A DNA stretch of 64,000 nucleotides from positions 186,001 through 250,000 of the forward strand of contig NZ_BJHU01000057.1 of NCBI RefSeq assembly GCF_005405905.1. Reading direction: 5' to 3'. Made by a program: the position numbers and the translations under genes. This stretch comes from Acidovorax sp. NB1. GTDB taxonomy: Bacteria > Pseudomonadota > Gammaproteobacteria > Burkholderiales > Burkholderiaceae_C. Of this stretch, positions 33,671 to 42,984 are shown one piece after another (position 1 is the stretch's first letter; each line of letters opens with the position of its first letter). The notes under the pieces were generated by a model that worked only from the letters and a program-made list of their open reading frames with translations, was not told the origin of the DNA and searched no databases.

Positions 33671-35728
33671 ATGCGCGTGACCGAGCCCCAGCTGCGCACC
33701 TTGCTGCTGGCCCAGGCCATCGAGCAGGCCGACACCCGGCACACCCTGGTCAGCCCGGTGGAGCTGCAGGAAGCCACGCGCAGCGCCGTGGCCGCAGCCC
33801 GGGCGCGCGGGCTGCCCCGCGTGGGGGTGGCCGAGGTGATGCTGGAGCGCGCCACCACCATCGCCGACCACGCCAGCGGCCGCGACAGCACCGTGGCTGC
33901 GCTGCACGCCCTACACGCTCCACACACCCAGCAGCCCGGCGCAGGCGGGCTGGGGCCCTGGGTGGCGCGTGGCCTGCCGCTGGCCGCGCTGTTGCTGGGC
34001 CTGGCCATTGACCGCATCAGCAACGCGCACCGGGTGGACCTGCTCTCACCCCCGCTGCTCACCGTGCTGGCCTGGAACCTCACCGTCTACCTGCTGATCG
34101 CCTGGCGCGCATGGCGCCCGCCCTCGCAGCCCAGCGCATGGCTGCAGCAGGCGCTGCGCCCCCTGGGCAACCCCTTTGGCCGTGCCGAGCGGGGACGCGG
34201 GCTGGCCGCGCGCATTGCGGCCGACTTTCACCAGCGCTGGTGGGCCCATGCGGCCGACCTGCTGCAACAGCGCGCCGCGCGGGTGCTGCACCTGTGCGCC
34301 GCTGCCTGGGGCGCGGGCATTGCGCTGTCGCTGCTGTTGCGCGGGTTGGTGGTGCGCTACCAGTTTGGCTGGGAGAGCACCTTTCTCGATGCCACGCAGG
34401 TGCACGCTATTGTCTCGGTGCTGTTTGCACCGCTGACCCTGCTGCTGGGCCTCGCGCCCTTCACGCTGCAGGAGATCGCGGCCACGCAGAACTTTGCGGG
34501 CGAAAGCGGCGTGGCGGGCATGGCAGGTGGGGGCGGCGCCGCAGGCAGCCGCTGGGTGGGGATGTACGTGGGCTTGCTGCTGCTGGCCGTGGTGCTGCCG
34601 CGCCTGGCCCTGGCCGCCTGGGCACGCTGGCGCGAACACCGGTGGCAGGGCCACATCGATCCACAAGGCGCCGCCTTTGACACACTGCGCGCCAGCCTGC
34701 CGGGCGACCTGGTGATCGGCCTGCACGGCCCGCAAGCCCAAGCCCAGGTGCTGCTGGGCGCCAGCCTGCAGACCCCACAGGGCGACCGGCTGCAGTGGGT
34801 GGCCGATGCCAGCGCCCCCGTGGATGCCGTGCTGGTCTGGACCCCCGACCCGCTCCCGCTCGCCTGGCAGGCCGCCCCCCGCGTGGTGCTGCGCTGGGAA
34901 GACTTTGGCGCCAGCTGGGTGCTGGAGCCCACGCTGTTTGACCGGCTCAGCGCAGCCCTGCCCGCCCACCACCATGCCCTCGCCCGCCTGTGTGCCGCCT
35001 GGGTGGAGCGCAACGAGCAGCGTTTTGGCCAGGCCCTGCTGGCGCTGGCGCAGCACCTGCGCGCCTGTGCCGCACTCACCCGCCTGCCGCCAGACGATGC
35101 CGCCGCACGCTATGCCGAGCAGGTGCACGCGCTGGACGCCACGCTGCGCGCCCTGCATGGCGAGCCCGCCACGCCAGCCCCCCACCCGCTACCAGCGGCA
35201 CACCTGGCCCCGCCGCCCACCGCACCACGCCGCCTCGATGGAGCGGCCCTGGCCCTGGGCACCTCGGCCGGGGCCGCTGCGGGCGCTGCCGCCGGGGCCA
35301 AGGCGGGCGCGCTGATCGACCTGGGCACGGGCGGCCTGACCCTGGGCGCAGGCACGGCCCTGGGCGCGCTGCTGGGCGGCACCGCGGCCTGGGTGGTGCG
35401 ATCGCTGCAAAAGAAGGACGCAGGGCGGCAGGACCTGCTGCAACACGCCGCCGAAGCGGCCTGCAGCCACTACCTCGCCATCGCCCACCAGCAGCGCATG
35501 CCACCGGACGATGCCCACCCCTGGGCTGCGCGCTGGCGCGCCGAGGTCACCGGCACGGTGGCCGCCCACGGCACCGCACTGACCGCCGCGCTGGAAGACG
35601 GCGCCGATGCACAGGCCCTGGTGCCGCTGCTGCGCACGGAGCTGATGGGTATCCTGCAGCGCAGCTGTGTGGCCGAGGGGAGCGGCGCGGCCCCAGCAGG
35701 CTCACCGACAGGCTCATCGGCAGGTTGA
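33671..35728 (+). CDS. DUF2868 membrane protein with Gly/Ala-rich C-terminal extension
   Basis: This 685-residue protein has an N-terminal DUF2868-like part (TEPQLRTLLLAQAIEQADTRHTLVSP) and membrane helices at about 97-145, 209-236, 246-265 and 295-320. After a globular region comes an unusual tail (about 515-580). It is rich in glycine and alanine with GAAAGAAAGAKAGALIDLG and LGAGTALGALLGG, a glycine-zipper pattern like that in DUF3482 GTPase-type proteins, which are usually the adjacent partner gene. No Walker A motif is present here and no GTPase gene follows. The start has CAGGAG contributed by a repeat copy. Function unknown. Confidence 0.82.
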   Translation: MRVTEPQLRTLLLAQAIEQADTRHTLVSPVELQEATRSAVAAARARGLPRVGVAEVMLERATTIADHASGRDSTVAALHALHAPHTQQPGAGGLGPWVARGLPLAALLLGLAIDRISNAHRVDLLSPPLLTVLAWNLTVYLLIAWRAWRPPSQPSAWLQQALRPLGNPFGRAERGRGLAARIAADFHQRWWAHAADLLQQRAARVLHLCAAAWGAGIALSLLLRGLVVRYQFGWESTFLDATQVHAIVSVLFAPLTLLLGLAPFTLQEIAATQNFAGESGVAGMAGGGGAAGSRWVGMYVGLLLLAVVLPRLALAAWARWREHRWQGHIDPQGAAFDTLRASLPGDLVIGLHGPQAQAQVLLGASLQTPQGDRLQWVADASAPVDAVLVWTPDPLPLAWQAAPRVVLRWEDFGASWVLEPTLFDRLSAALPAHHHALARLCAAWVERNEQRFGQALLALAQHLRACAALTRLPPDDAAARYAEQVHALDATLRALHGEPATPAPHPLPAAHLAPPPTAPRRLDGAALALGTSAGAAAGAAAGAKAGALIDLGTGGLTLGAGTALGALLGGTAAWVVRSLQKKDAGRQDLLQHAAEAACSHYLAIAHQQRMPPDDAHPWAARWRAEVTGTVAAHGTALTAALEDGADAQALVPLLRTELMGILQRSCVAEGSGAAPAGSPTGSSAG

Positions 35729-35735
35729 ATATCGC

Positions 35736-35790
35736 CTTTTTTGGCCTCTACCGCCTGATGGTATTACCCTGATAGCTATCAAAACAGGAG
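35736..35790 (-). repeat. Dispersed repeat copy after the DUF2868 gene
   Basis: On the minus strand it has TGATAGCTATCAGGG, then a variant middle, AGAGGCC and AAAAAAGG. It sits between the DUF2868 gene and the convergent secreted-protein gene. Confidence 0.75.
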
Positions 35791-35803
35791 TGAATCACTG
35801 CCC

Positions 35804-36247
35804 TCAGGGGCAGGCCACCCGGGCCGCCTCGGTCTCCACGCGGGGGGCCGCAGCCGCCGCCGCAAACGCCATGGCCGGGGGCACGGTCACGGTGCGCAGC
35901 CGGTCGCCGTCGATGCGGTATTCGTACTCGCGGGTCGAACCCACCATCTCGGTGCGAAAGCTGCTGCTGGCCATGGTGGCCGCATACACCTGCGGCCGCA
36001 CCACCTGGTAGCGGTAGGTGGTGGTGGACACGCCACTGGAGGTCTTGCAGACGGAGTCGAACTGGTCGTCCTTGAACTGCAGCGTGCAGCGGCCCGAGCT
36101 GTCTTCGGCCTTCTCACCGGCGGGCGTGTGCAGCACGATCTTGGTAGCGCGCCAGCAGCCGAGCAGGGCGGGGTCGGGCGCGGCGGCGTGGATGGCAGGG
36201 GCCCCAAGGGCCAGGGCCCAGAGGGCAGAACGCAAATAGCTCGGCAT
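35804..36247 (-). CDS. Secreted hypothetical protein
   Basis: This 147-residue protein has a signal peptide (MPSYLRSALWALALGAPAIHA, cleavage near residue 21). The mature beta-rich domain starts ALLGCWRATKIV and contains paired cysteines (Cys31, Cys54, Cys67 region) and a TYRYQVVRPQVYAATM strand. The opening pattern of a residue pair GCW followed by an effect and a test-like C-x-L block recalls lipocalin-like or DUF3617-like exported proteins, but I cannot place it firmly. The C-terminal AAAAAAPRVETEAAR is low complexity. It is monocistronic, convergent with the DUF2868 gene. Confidence 0.72.
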   Translation of the reverse strand: MPSYLRSALWALALGAPAIHAAAPDPALLGCWRATKIVLHTPAGEKAEDSSGRCTLQFKDDQFDSVCKTSSGVSTTTYRYQVVRPQVYAATMASSSFRTEMVGSTREYEYRIDGDRLRTVTVPPAMAFAAAAAAPRVETEAARVACP

Positions 36248-36337
36248 GCGGAATGGACGGCCCCGCCAGGGGCACGCGGTCAGGCTGGGAAGGCCGCCAT
36301 GGTAGGCGAAGCCGGGAGGCACCCCACACGCAGGCGC

Positions 36338-38101
36338 CTACTCCACCGACCACCGCGTCACCCGGGGTGGCGCATCGCCCACATGGAAGGCCAGCTTGCG
36401 GTCGCGCAGCGCCACGTCCGAGGCGGTCACGCGGTCGAAGCGCCGCAGGTGCTCCGTCCACGACTCGTCCTCGATGCGCTCCACGTAACGCGCGGGCTGG
36501 GCGATGTCGTGCAGCAGCTGCCAGCCCAATGCGCCCTGGCGCAGGCGGCTGCGGCGGCTTTCCTGCATCACGGCGCGGAATTCGGTGGCACGGGCGGGGT
36601 CGATGAAGTATTCGATGGTGACCACCACATGCCCCGCGCCGGGCGGCACTTCGGCCACCGGGGCCTTGAAGGCGCGCGAAGGGCTGAGGTCTTCTTCCAT
36701 GCTGCGGTCGGCCACCAGACGCTGCACCAGCAGCATGGCCACCACGCCGGTGGCGGCGGCAATGCCCAGGCTCACATGCACATCGGTGACCGTGGCCACC
36801 TGGCCCCACACGGCGGCGCCCAGCGCGGTGGCGCCCATGATGGACATCTGGTAAATCGACATGCCACGCGCGCGCACCCAGTTGGGCAGGGCAAGCTGGG
36901 CCGACACGCTGAGCGAATTGGCGGTGGTGATCCACGCCATGCCCGCCACGAACATCGCGGGCACGGCCACATACACGTTGGGCGCCACGGCCATCACGCC
37001 CGTGGCGGCGGCCTGCAGCGCCGTGCCGCGTATCACCAGCACATCGCGCGCCATGGCCTGGCGCAGGCGCGGCAAAAACATGGCCGCCGTGATGGCGCCC
37101 GCGCCCATGCTGGCCAGCAGCAGCGTAAAGGTGCCCGCGCCGCCGCCTTCGAGCCCCTTGGCCAGCAGCGGCAGCAGGGCCAGCAGCGCGGTGGCGTGCA
37201 GGAAGAAGACGGAGATGCGCCACAGCACAGCCCGCATGCGCGGCGACTGGCGCACAAACTGCAAGCCCACGCGCATGGCGCTGGTCAGCTTTTCGCGGCC
37301 CAGCGGGCTGGGCGTGTGCACCCGCTTCCAGCGCATGATGGTGAAGCCGGAAACGATGGACAGCACCGCGTTGAGCACAAACACCCAGGCGCTGCCCGCA
37401 CTCGCGATGATGGCGCCCGCCAGCAGCGGGCCAATGATGCGCGAGGCGTTCATGGCCACGCCGTTGAGCGCCAGCGCGGCAGGCAGTTGCGGGCGGCTGA
37501 CCAGCTCGGGCACGATGGCTGCGAACACCGGCCAGCGCATGGCCAGGCCAATGCCGTTGGCAAAGGTGAGCGCCAGCAGCAGCGGCGCCGTCATGCCCCC
37601 GGCCAGGATGGCCACACACAACACCAGCGCCACGGCCGCCACCCAGAACTGCGTGGCGATGAAGTAACGCCGCCGGTCCAGGATGTCGGCCAGCGCGCCG
37701 CTGGGCAGGCCCAGCAAGAAGACGGGCAGCGTGGAGGCGGTCTGCACCAGCGCCACCAGCACGGGCGAGGTGGTGAGCGTGGTCATGAGCCAGGCGGCCG
37801 CCACGTCGTTCATCCACATGCAGGTGTTGGCCGCCACCCAGGTGAGCCAGAGCATGCGGAACACGGGGACGGACAGCGGGGCCAGCGGTGAGAGCGAGGC
37901 GGCCTGGTTCAGCGCCGCAGCCCCAGCGCCGAGCTGCGCGGCGACGGATTCCTCCGTGCCATGGGCCAGATCTGCTGCGCGCGCGGCGCGGTCTGCGGCT
38001 GCGTCGTCCTGCGGCGGGGCGCCCGGGTTCAGAGCCTGCGGGTCAGGGGAGGGCGGGGGCGCAACGCTGCGCGGGCTTTCGTGGGACGGCAGAGGGGGCA
38101 T
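36338..38101 (-). CDS. MFS exporter of the EntS/MFS_3 type with C-terminal monooxygenase-like domain
   Basis: This 587-residue protein has a low-complexity N-terminal tail (1-70), about twelve membrane helices (75-475) with the MFS loop GLPSGALADILDRRRYF after helix 2, and a cytoplasmic C-terminal domain (about 490-587; VVVTIEYFIDPARATEFRAVM). The last domain resembles antibiotic-biosynthesis-monooxygenase (ABM) folds. This architecture is known for the MFS_3 family related to the enterobactin exporter EntS. The transported compound is unknown; no siderophore genes are nearby. Confidence 0.88.
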   Translation of the reverse strand: MPPLPSHESPRSVAPPPSPDPQALNPGAPPQDDAAADRAARAADLAHGTEESVAAQLGAGAAALNQAASLSPLAPLSVPVFRMLWLTWVAANTCMWMNDVAAAWLMTTLTTSPVLVALVQTASTLPVFLLGLPSGALADILDRRRYFIATQFWVAAVALVLCVAILAGGMTAPLLLALTFANGIGLAMRWPVFAAIVPELVSRPQLPAALALNGVAMNASRIIGPLLAGAIIASAGSAWVFVLNAVLSIVSGFTIMRWKRVHTPSPLGREKLTSAMRVGLQFVRQSPRMRAVLWRISVFFLHATALLALLPLLAKGLEGGGAGTFTLLLASMGAGAITAAMFLPRLRQAMARDVLVIRGTALQAAATGVMAVAPNVYVAVPAMFVAGMAWITTANSLSVSAQLALPNWVRARGMSIYQMSIMGATALGAAVWGQVATVTDVHVSLGIAAATGVVAMLLVQRLVADRSMEEDLSPSRAFKAPVAEVPPGAGHVVVTIEYFIDPARATEFRAVMQESRRSRLRQGALGWQLLHDIAQPARYVERIEDESWTEHLRRFDRVTASDVALRDRKLAFHVGDAPPRVTRWSVE

Positions 38102-38182
38102 GTCTGCACATTGTGCGACGGTTGGCGCAGCCGTGGTGGTTCAACGCCCAATAGCCGACTGCAGGCGTGTCCCTGCGCTTCG

Positions 38183-39682
38183 TCACGCCGCATCGGTCGG
38201 CGCAGCCGCTGCCTGCTTGTCCGCCTGTTGGGTCTGCCGCAGCAGCAACCAGGCCATGAGCGCCAGCGCGGCGACGCCTGCCACCAGCACACCCCACAGC
38301 ACGGCACTGCGCAAGGAGACGCCGCTGCTCACGGCGGCTGCAGGCACCAGCGCGCCGCCCGCAGGCGGGCCGCCGGTGATGTCGGCCCGCGCCACATCGA
38401 CCTGCGCCAGGGGCAGGCTGTTTTCTTGCTGGGGCTGGTAGCCCGGCACCAGGCTCGCCAGGGGCAAGAAGGCGCTGGCTGCCCCTGTGGCGCCGGTCAA
38501 CCCGGCCGCCAGGGTGAAGGGCCCCTGCCCGCTGGCCAGGAAGACCAGTTGCACGGGCTCGAACTGCAGCGCCACCTCGGGCGCGGCCGCAAAGCCGGGG
38601 GTCTTGGGGTCGGCCTCGATCTTGACCTCGCGCACCGAGGCGCCGCCCAGCTCGATGGGGCCGCTGGCCTGTTCCTTTCCGCCCAACACCATCTTGTAGA
38701 CCACGGCGCTGGCCAGCGGCGACCAGGGCTGTTCGCGGTGGTTGCGGCCCAGCACACGCACCGGGATCAGAACATTGCTGCCGGGCGGCGTGATGGCGAG
38801 CGCGGCCACCGGCGTGGCAAACGGCAGGGCCAGCACCAGCTCGCGGGGTTGGGCTTGGAATTGGGTCAGCGGGGGCATGGCCAGGCGGGCGCTGACGCGT
38901 TCGCGCGCCACTGCGCTGTGCGTGGTGACCAGCGTGGCGCCGCGCAGGGTCACGGCGGCGTCGCCCCAGGTCACGCGCAGGTAGTGGCCCTGGAGGCTGG
39001 TGCGGTGCAGGTCGATCTGCTCGGCGCCCAGGCGGCCCGGCGCGGCGGGGGTGGTGGCGGCATCGGCGCGGTAGAGCACCGTTTCGGCCAGTGGCCGCCA
39101 GGTTTTCAGGTCTTGGCTGGCCTGCACCTGGAAGGTGACCGGCTGCCCGGCGGGCAGGTCCGCATCCAGGGCCATGCGGGCCACGGGCTGCTGCAAGCCG
39201 CGCGCATCCAGCAACGCACCCCGGACGACCTGGGCGGCCTGGGCACCCGCCGTGCTGGGCGTGTCGATCTGCACCACCCGCTGGCCCTGGCGCTCTTCGA
39301 TGCGCAGCGACAGGCCTTCGAGTGGGGCCGATCCCGCCGTAGTCGCCATAGTGGCCGAGCCCAGGATGGGGTAGGCAGGCAGCACCACCGATGCCTCTGG
39401 CGCAGGGGCCGCCGCCGCACCCGCCAGGGCCATGGGCACGGGCTGGCCCGCGCCGTTGAAGAGGCGCAGGTCGGCATAGCCCGGGCTTTGCAGGCGCACC
39501 AGCACCTCGGCGGGCAGGGCGACGCGCTGCAGCGGCGCATCGGCCGCGAGCGCCACGGGGATGCGGATGGCGTAGGCCGCAGGGCTGCTGGCATCGGTCG
39601 TCGCCTGGGCCACACCGGCGCACAGGGACAAGGCGGCCGTGGCCAGCACCAGGGGCAGGTTCAGGGCGACAGACTTCTTCAT
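38183..39682 (-). CDS. DUF3999 family exported membrane protein
   Basis: This 499-residue protein has a signal peptide (LPLVLATAALSLCAGVAQA, cleavage near 28), a long beta-rich periplasmic region with two sandwich-like halves (DLRLFNGAGQPVPMAL, LKTWRPLAETVLYR, FTLAAGLTGATG), and one C-terminal membrane helix (VLWGVLVAGVAALALMAWLLLRQT). This is the DUF3999 layout. The start overlaps the stop of the DUF2339 gene by ATGA; the two families are habitual neighbours and probably work together in the envelope. No enzymatic motif is visible. Confidence 0.87.
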   Translation of the reverse strand: MKKSVALNLPLVLATAALSLCAGVAQATTDASSPAAYAIRIPVALAADAPLQRVALPAEVLVRLQSPGYADLRLFNGAGQPVPMALAGAAAAPAPEASVVLPAYPILGSATMATTAGSAPLEGLSLRIEERQGQRVVQIDTPSTAGAQAAQVVRGALLDARGLQQPVARMALDADLPAGQPVTFQVQASQDLKTWRPLAETVLYRADAATTPAAPGRLGAEQIDLHRTSLQGHYLRVTWGDAAVTLRGATLVTTHSAVARERVSARLAMPPLTQFQAQPRELVLALPFATPVAALAITPPGSNVLIPVRVLGRNHREQPWSPLASAVVYKMVLGGKEQASGPIELGGASVREVKIEADPKTPGFAAAPEVALQFEPVQLVFLASGQGPFTLAAGLTGATGAASAFLPLASLVPGYQPQQENSLPLAQVDVARADITGGPPAGGALVPAAAVSSGVSLRSAVLWGVLVAGVAALALMAWLLLRQTQQADKQAAAAPTDAA

Positions 39683-42642
39683 TGCAGTGTTTCTGGTTGC
39701 GATGGCGCCAGCGGTGGCGCAGCAGGCTCCGCTGGGGCGGCCGACTTGGGTGGCGACTTCGGAGGTAGAGGCGCAAAGTAGCCCACCACCAGCATCAGCA
39801 CACCCACGGCGATGAAGGCAATGATGCGCTCGGCCCCACCCGCGTTGGACAGATCGATCAGCAGCAGCTTGACCACCACCACGCCCAGCAGGCCCGCGCC
39901 CACCAGCCACAGCGGCCGCTGCGTGCGGCGGTGCGCCAGCACCATCAGGCTGAGCGCCAGCAGCGTCCACAGGATGGCGTAGCCGGTCTGCACCACAAAG
40001 CTGTTGAACAGCGCCGAAGCATCCCAGCGCACGCCGAAGAAGTGGTGGGCCACGCGCAGCCACACGGTGTTGATCACGATGAACGCCAGCAGCGCCAGGG
40101 CCACCAGCGCGTGGCGCCCCGTGGCCCAGCCCGTGCCCACCGGGGGCGGCGCCGCAGACAGCAGCACCCGCCGCCAGAACACCAGGCTGCCCAGCGCCAG
40201 CGCCAGCGTGAGGTCGGTGGGGTTGAGCAGCGGGATGTAGGGCAGCGGCGCGGTGTGGCCCGACGAGTGCACGGCAGCCAGCAGTGCGCCCCCAAACACC
40301 AGCACCGCCAGCGGCAGGGCGGCCAGACCGTAGTACGCCTCGGCATGGGGGTTGAGTGGCCAGCGCAGCGCCGCGCGCGCAGCGGGCTGGTGGCCACGCC
40401 CCGCCCAGAGCGCCAGCAGCATCAGCACCGCAATGGCGCTGACCAGCAGGACCACACCGGCCCACGAAGTGCGCCACAGCTCGCCCTTGGCGATGCCGGA
40501 CCACAGGCAGTCGGCCAGCAGCAAGGTCACCAGCCAGGCGGTGGCGGCGTGGAACCAGCCGAAGCGCGAGGCGCCATGGGAGGGCAAGCCCTCCGCGCCC
40601 GCCGCCTGCAAGCGGTCGGTCTGCAACAGCATCCACCCATGCAGCGCCAGCACGACGGGCCACACGGCCCAGGCGGGCGTGGTCAGCACGCGGTGGCCAT
40701 CCACCACCTGCGCGACAAAACCCAGCGCCAGCACGGCGATGGTGCCGCGCGCGGGCCAGGTGGCCACGGCCCAGCGCGTGCGCAGGCCCAGCACCATCGA
40801 CAGGGCGGCGCTGACCACCACGGCCAGCATGCCCAGCAGCTCGGCAACGCGGCCCGAGAACACCGGCACCGGCCACTGGTTCGCCTCGGTGGCGGGCACG
40901 CTGCGCGTGATCTCCAGCCACCAGGCCAGGCACCAGAACACAAAACCGTAGAGGTAGGCCGGGCTGGACAGCTGCGCCTCCACGCCTGCATAGCCCCGCG
41001 CCCAGGATGAGCCACTGTGTGGCAGCGGCTGGCGCAGCCACCAGGCCAGCAGCAGCGCGGGCAGCGCAATCAGCAGGGCGCCGATGAAGGCCGGGTTGGC
41101 CAGTGGCAGGGACGAGACCTGCAGGCCGCCGCCGTCCACACCGGACATGAAAACCAGCATCGCCACGCCCTGCAGCACCAGGCCAAAGGCACGCGGCATC
41201 CAGCGCGCCTGGCGCATTCCGACCCAGAAGGCGCCTGCGCCCTCCAGCGCCCAGACCGCCGAGGTCCACTGCGCATCCAGCGCGAGCGGCACGGCCAGCG
41301 TGGCAAAACCCACGCCGATGGCGATGAAACATTCAATGAGCAGGCGCCAGCTGGCGTGCGCGCGGCGCACCAGCACGGTCGCGGTCAGCAGGTAGACCGC
41401 CGCAAAGGCCAGCGCCGAGAAAGCCGCACCCAGCTCGAAGGGCTGCACCAGCCCCGCCTGCAGGCCGAAGCCCACGAGTGGCGTGCCAAAGACCAGCATG
41501 GTGTCCACCGTGTGGCCCAGCTTGGTCGGCGTGTTGCGCGCATACAGGATGGCGGTGAACAGGTAGATGAGCACAAAGACCGCAAGGAAGGGCTGCGTGC
41601 TGGCGTAGTGATCCGGCACATATTTGAGCGCCCCCCAGGCCGAGGCCACGCCAAAGGTGGCGACAAAGCCCACCACATTGAGCACGCGCCAGGCGCGCTG
41701 GTGGGCGATGAAAAGAATGGCCAGGTTAAGCAGCGTGTAGTAGCTGAACAGGCCCACGTGGCTGCCCTGGCCGGTGGACAGCAAGATGGGCGCCGCAAAG
41801 CCGCCCGCAAACGCCGCCACCGCCAGCGCGCGCGAGTCCTGCAGCAGCGCCAGCGCACAGCTGGCCGCGCAGACCGCGATCATCAGCCCGAAGGCCCAGA
41901 GCGGCGGCAACAGCCCGTAGAGCCGGAAGGCCGCAAACACGGTGAGGTACATCACCGCCACGCCGCCGCCCTGCAGGGCCAGCGCAAAGCCGGGTTTGTC
42001 GGCGCGCTTGCGGAACCCCACCCCCAGCAACGCAATGCCCACCGCCGCAACCGCCGCCAGGCGGAACTCGACCGGCAGCAGCCCGGCCGAGGCGGCGTAG
42101 CGGGCGAGGAAGGACAGGCCGATGAACAGAATCACCAGCCCCACCCGCACGATGGTGTTGCCGCCCAGGAGCCAGTTTTTGGCGGCGAGCACGGCCAGGT
42201 CGATGGGGTTGGGCTGTGCCGTCTTGCGGGGCGCGGCGGGCGGGATGGGCGCGTCCGCACGTGCGGCGGCTGGGGTGGAAGCCGGGACGCGCGGCAGGCC
42301 TTGGGGTGTGAGTTCGCCGGTCCAGAACGCGTCGTCCGCGTCCCGGGGGTCGTCGCTGCGGGTGGGCGGTGGAGGGGGCGCCTGTAGCGCGGGCCCTGGC
42401 GGCAGGGGCGCTGCCGCCACAGGCCGGTCTTCGGCAACCGCTGCCTGCGGCGCCCGCGTGGGCTGGGCTGCGACTTTGGCGGCCTGCGCCTGCAGCTCGG
42501 TGCGGATGGCGGAGCGGATCGCCCAGCGCAGCGACAGCCCGGCGAAAAAGCCCAGGATGCCGCCCACAAACGGCCCGAAGTCGCCGTAGCCGCCAAACCA
42601 CGACCCCAGCACCGCGCCCCAGAAAATGCCCCAGATGATCAT
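39679..42642 (-). CDS. DUF2339 polytopic membrane protein
   Basis: This 987-residue protein has more than twenty hydrophobic helices. The N-terminus begins with a glycine-rich helix pair (IIWGIFWGAVLGSWFGGYGDFGPFVGGILGF), then a Pro/Ala-rich soluble linker (about 60-145), then continuous membrane helices to the C-terminus. It is the DUF2339 family, long and found with DUF3999 as here. No transport or catalytic motif stands out. Its role is inferred to be in envelope biogenesis or transport, only from partner and topology. The gene after it in transcription order is DUF3999 (4-bp overlap). Confidence 0.88.
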   Translation of the reverse strand: MIIWGIFWGAVLGSWFGGYGDFGPFVGGILGFFAGLSLRWAIRSAIRTELQAQAAKVAAQPTRAPQAAVAEDRPVAAAPLPPGPALQAPPPPPTRSDDPRDADDAFWTGELTPQGLPRVPASTPAAARADAPIPPAAPRKTAQPNPIDLAVLAAKNWLLGGNTIVRVGLVILFIGLSFLARYAASAGLLPVEFRLAAVAAVGIALLGVGFRKRADKPGFALALQGGGVAVMYLTVFAAFRLYGLLPPLWAFGLMIAVCAASCALALLQDSRALAVAAFAGGFAAPILLSTGQGSHVGLFSYYTLLNLAILFIAHQRAWRVLNVVGFVATFGVASAWGALKYVPDHYASTQPFLAVFVLIYLFTAILYARNTPTKLGHTVDTMLVFGTPLVGFGLQAGLVQPFELGAAFSALAFAAVYLLTATVLVRRAHASWRLLIECFIAIGVGFATLAVPLALDAQWTSAVWALEGAGAFWVGMRQARWMPRAFGLVLQGVAMLVFMSGVDGGGLQVSSLPLANPAFIGALLIALPALLLAWWLRQPLPHSGSSWARGYAGVEAQLSSPAYLYGFVFWCLAWWLEITRSVPATEANQWPVPVFSGRVAELLGMLAVVVSAALSMVLGLRTRWAVATWPARGTIAVLALGFVAQVVDGHRVLTTPAWAVWPVVLALHGWMLLQTDRLQAAGAEGLPSHGASRFGWFHAATAWLVTLLLADCLWSGIAKGELWRTSWAGVVLLVSAIAVLMLLALWAGRGHQPAARAALRWPLNPHAEAYYGLAALPLAVLVFGGALLAAVHSSGHTAPLPYIPLLNPTDLTLALALGSLVFWRRVLLSAAPPPVGTGWATGRHALVALALLAFIVINTVWLRVAHHFFGVRWDASALFNSFVVQTGYAILWTLLALSLMVLAHRRTQRPLWLVGAGLLGVVVVKLLLIDLSNAGGAERIIAFIAVGVLMLVVGYFAPLPPKSPPKSAAPAEPAAPPLAPSQPETLQ

Positions 42643-42797
42643 GCCGCCCTCGCCCTCTTGGTGGGCTCCGGTCGGCAGGCCCTGGGCCTGTGCGCGAGAG
42701 GAGCCGTTCTATTGGTAGACCCACCGGCAACTGCTCGCGCCGCCAGCTAGCGGGCGGGTAATGAAGAAGGTGCGTGCGGCGGCTTGGCAGCCCCGCT

Positions 42798-42840
42798 GTG
42801 GTTCCGCAGGCTTATACAGCACACCCCGCGCAGGAACCAC
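42798..42840. repeat. Inverted repeat, 8-bp arms
   Basis: GTGGTTCC (42798-42805) and GGAACCAC (42833-42840) are perfect complements around a 27-bp loop, about 155 bp upstream of the DUF2339 start. It could be an operator pair or an RNA hairpin; no regulator can be named. Confidence 0.45.
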
Positions 42841-42929
42841 GCCCTAACGCCTTGTTACCTTGCAGGGCGCCCGCCCACATCGCGCCCCTCACCTTGGGGA
42901 GGGGGTCTGTTCTGCCGGGATGACATGCC

Positions 42930-42982
42930 AAAACAGGCCCTTCCGCGCGTCCATCAAGCGCCACTAGCTATCAATAAAAAGC
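42930..42982 (-). repeat. Dispersed repeat copy downstream of lrp
   Basis: On the minus strand it has TTGATAGCTAGTGGCGCTTG, then GACGCGCGGAAGGGCC and TGTTTTGG. It starts just after the lrp stop codon, so it may double as the end of the lrp transcript. Confidence 0.8.
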
Positions 42983-42984
42983 AT

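Larger units (their letters stand above)
42643..42984. other. 342-bp intergenic region between DUF2339 and lrp
   Basis: Both flanking genes run on the minus strand, so this is the end of the lrp transcript and the leader of DUF2339. It holds a perfect inverted repeat (42798-42840), a CCCCTC/GAGGGG stem near 42886-42906, and one dispersed repeat copy (42930-42982). I see no convincing protein-coding frame and no tRNA. Confidence 0.6.

Noticed and set aside
36128-37891. Plus-strand frame opposite the MFS exporter and, similarly, a minus-strand frame at 43584-45503 opposite the oxidoreductase
   Set aside because: Both follow the codon periodicity of the real genes on the other strand and show no recognisable protein features.
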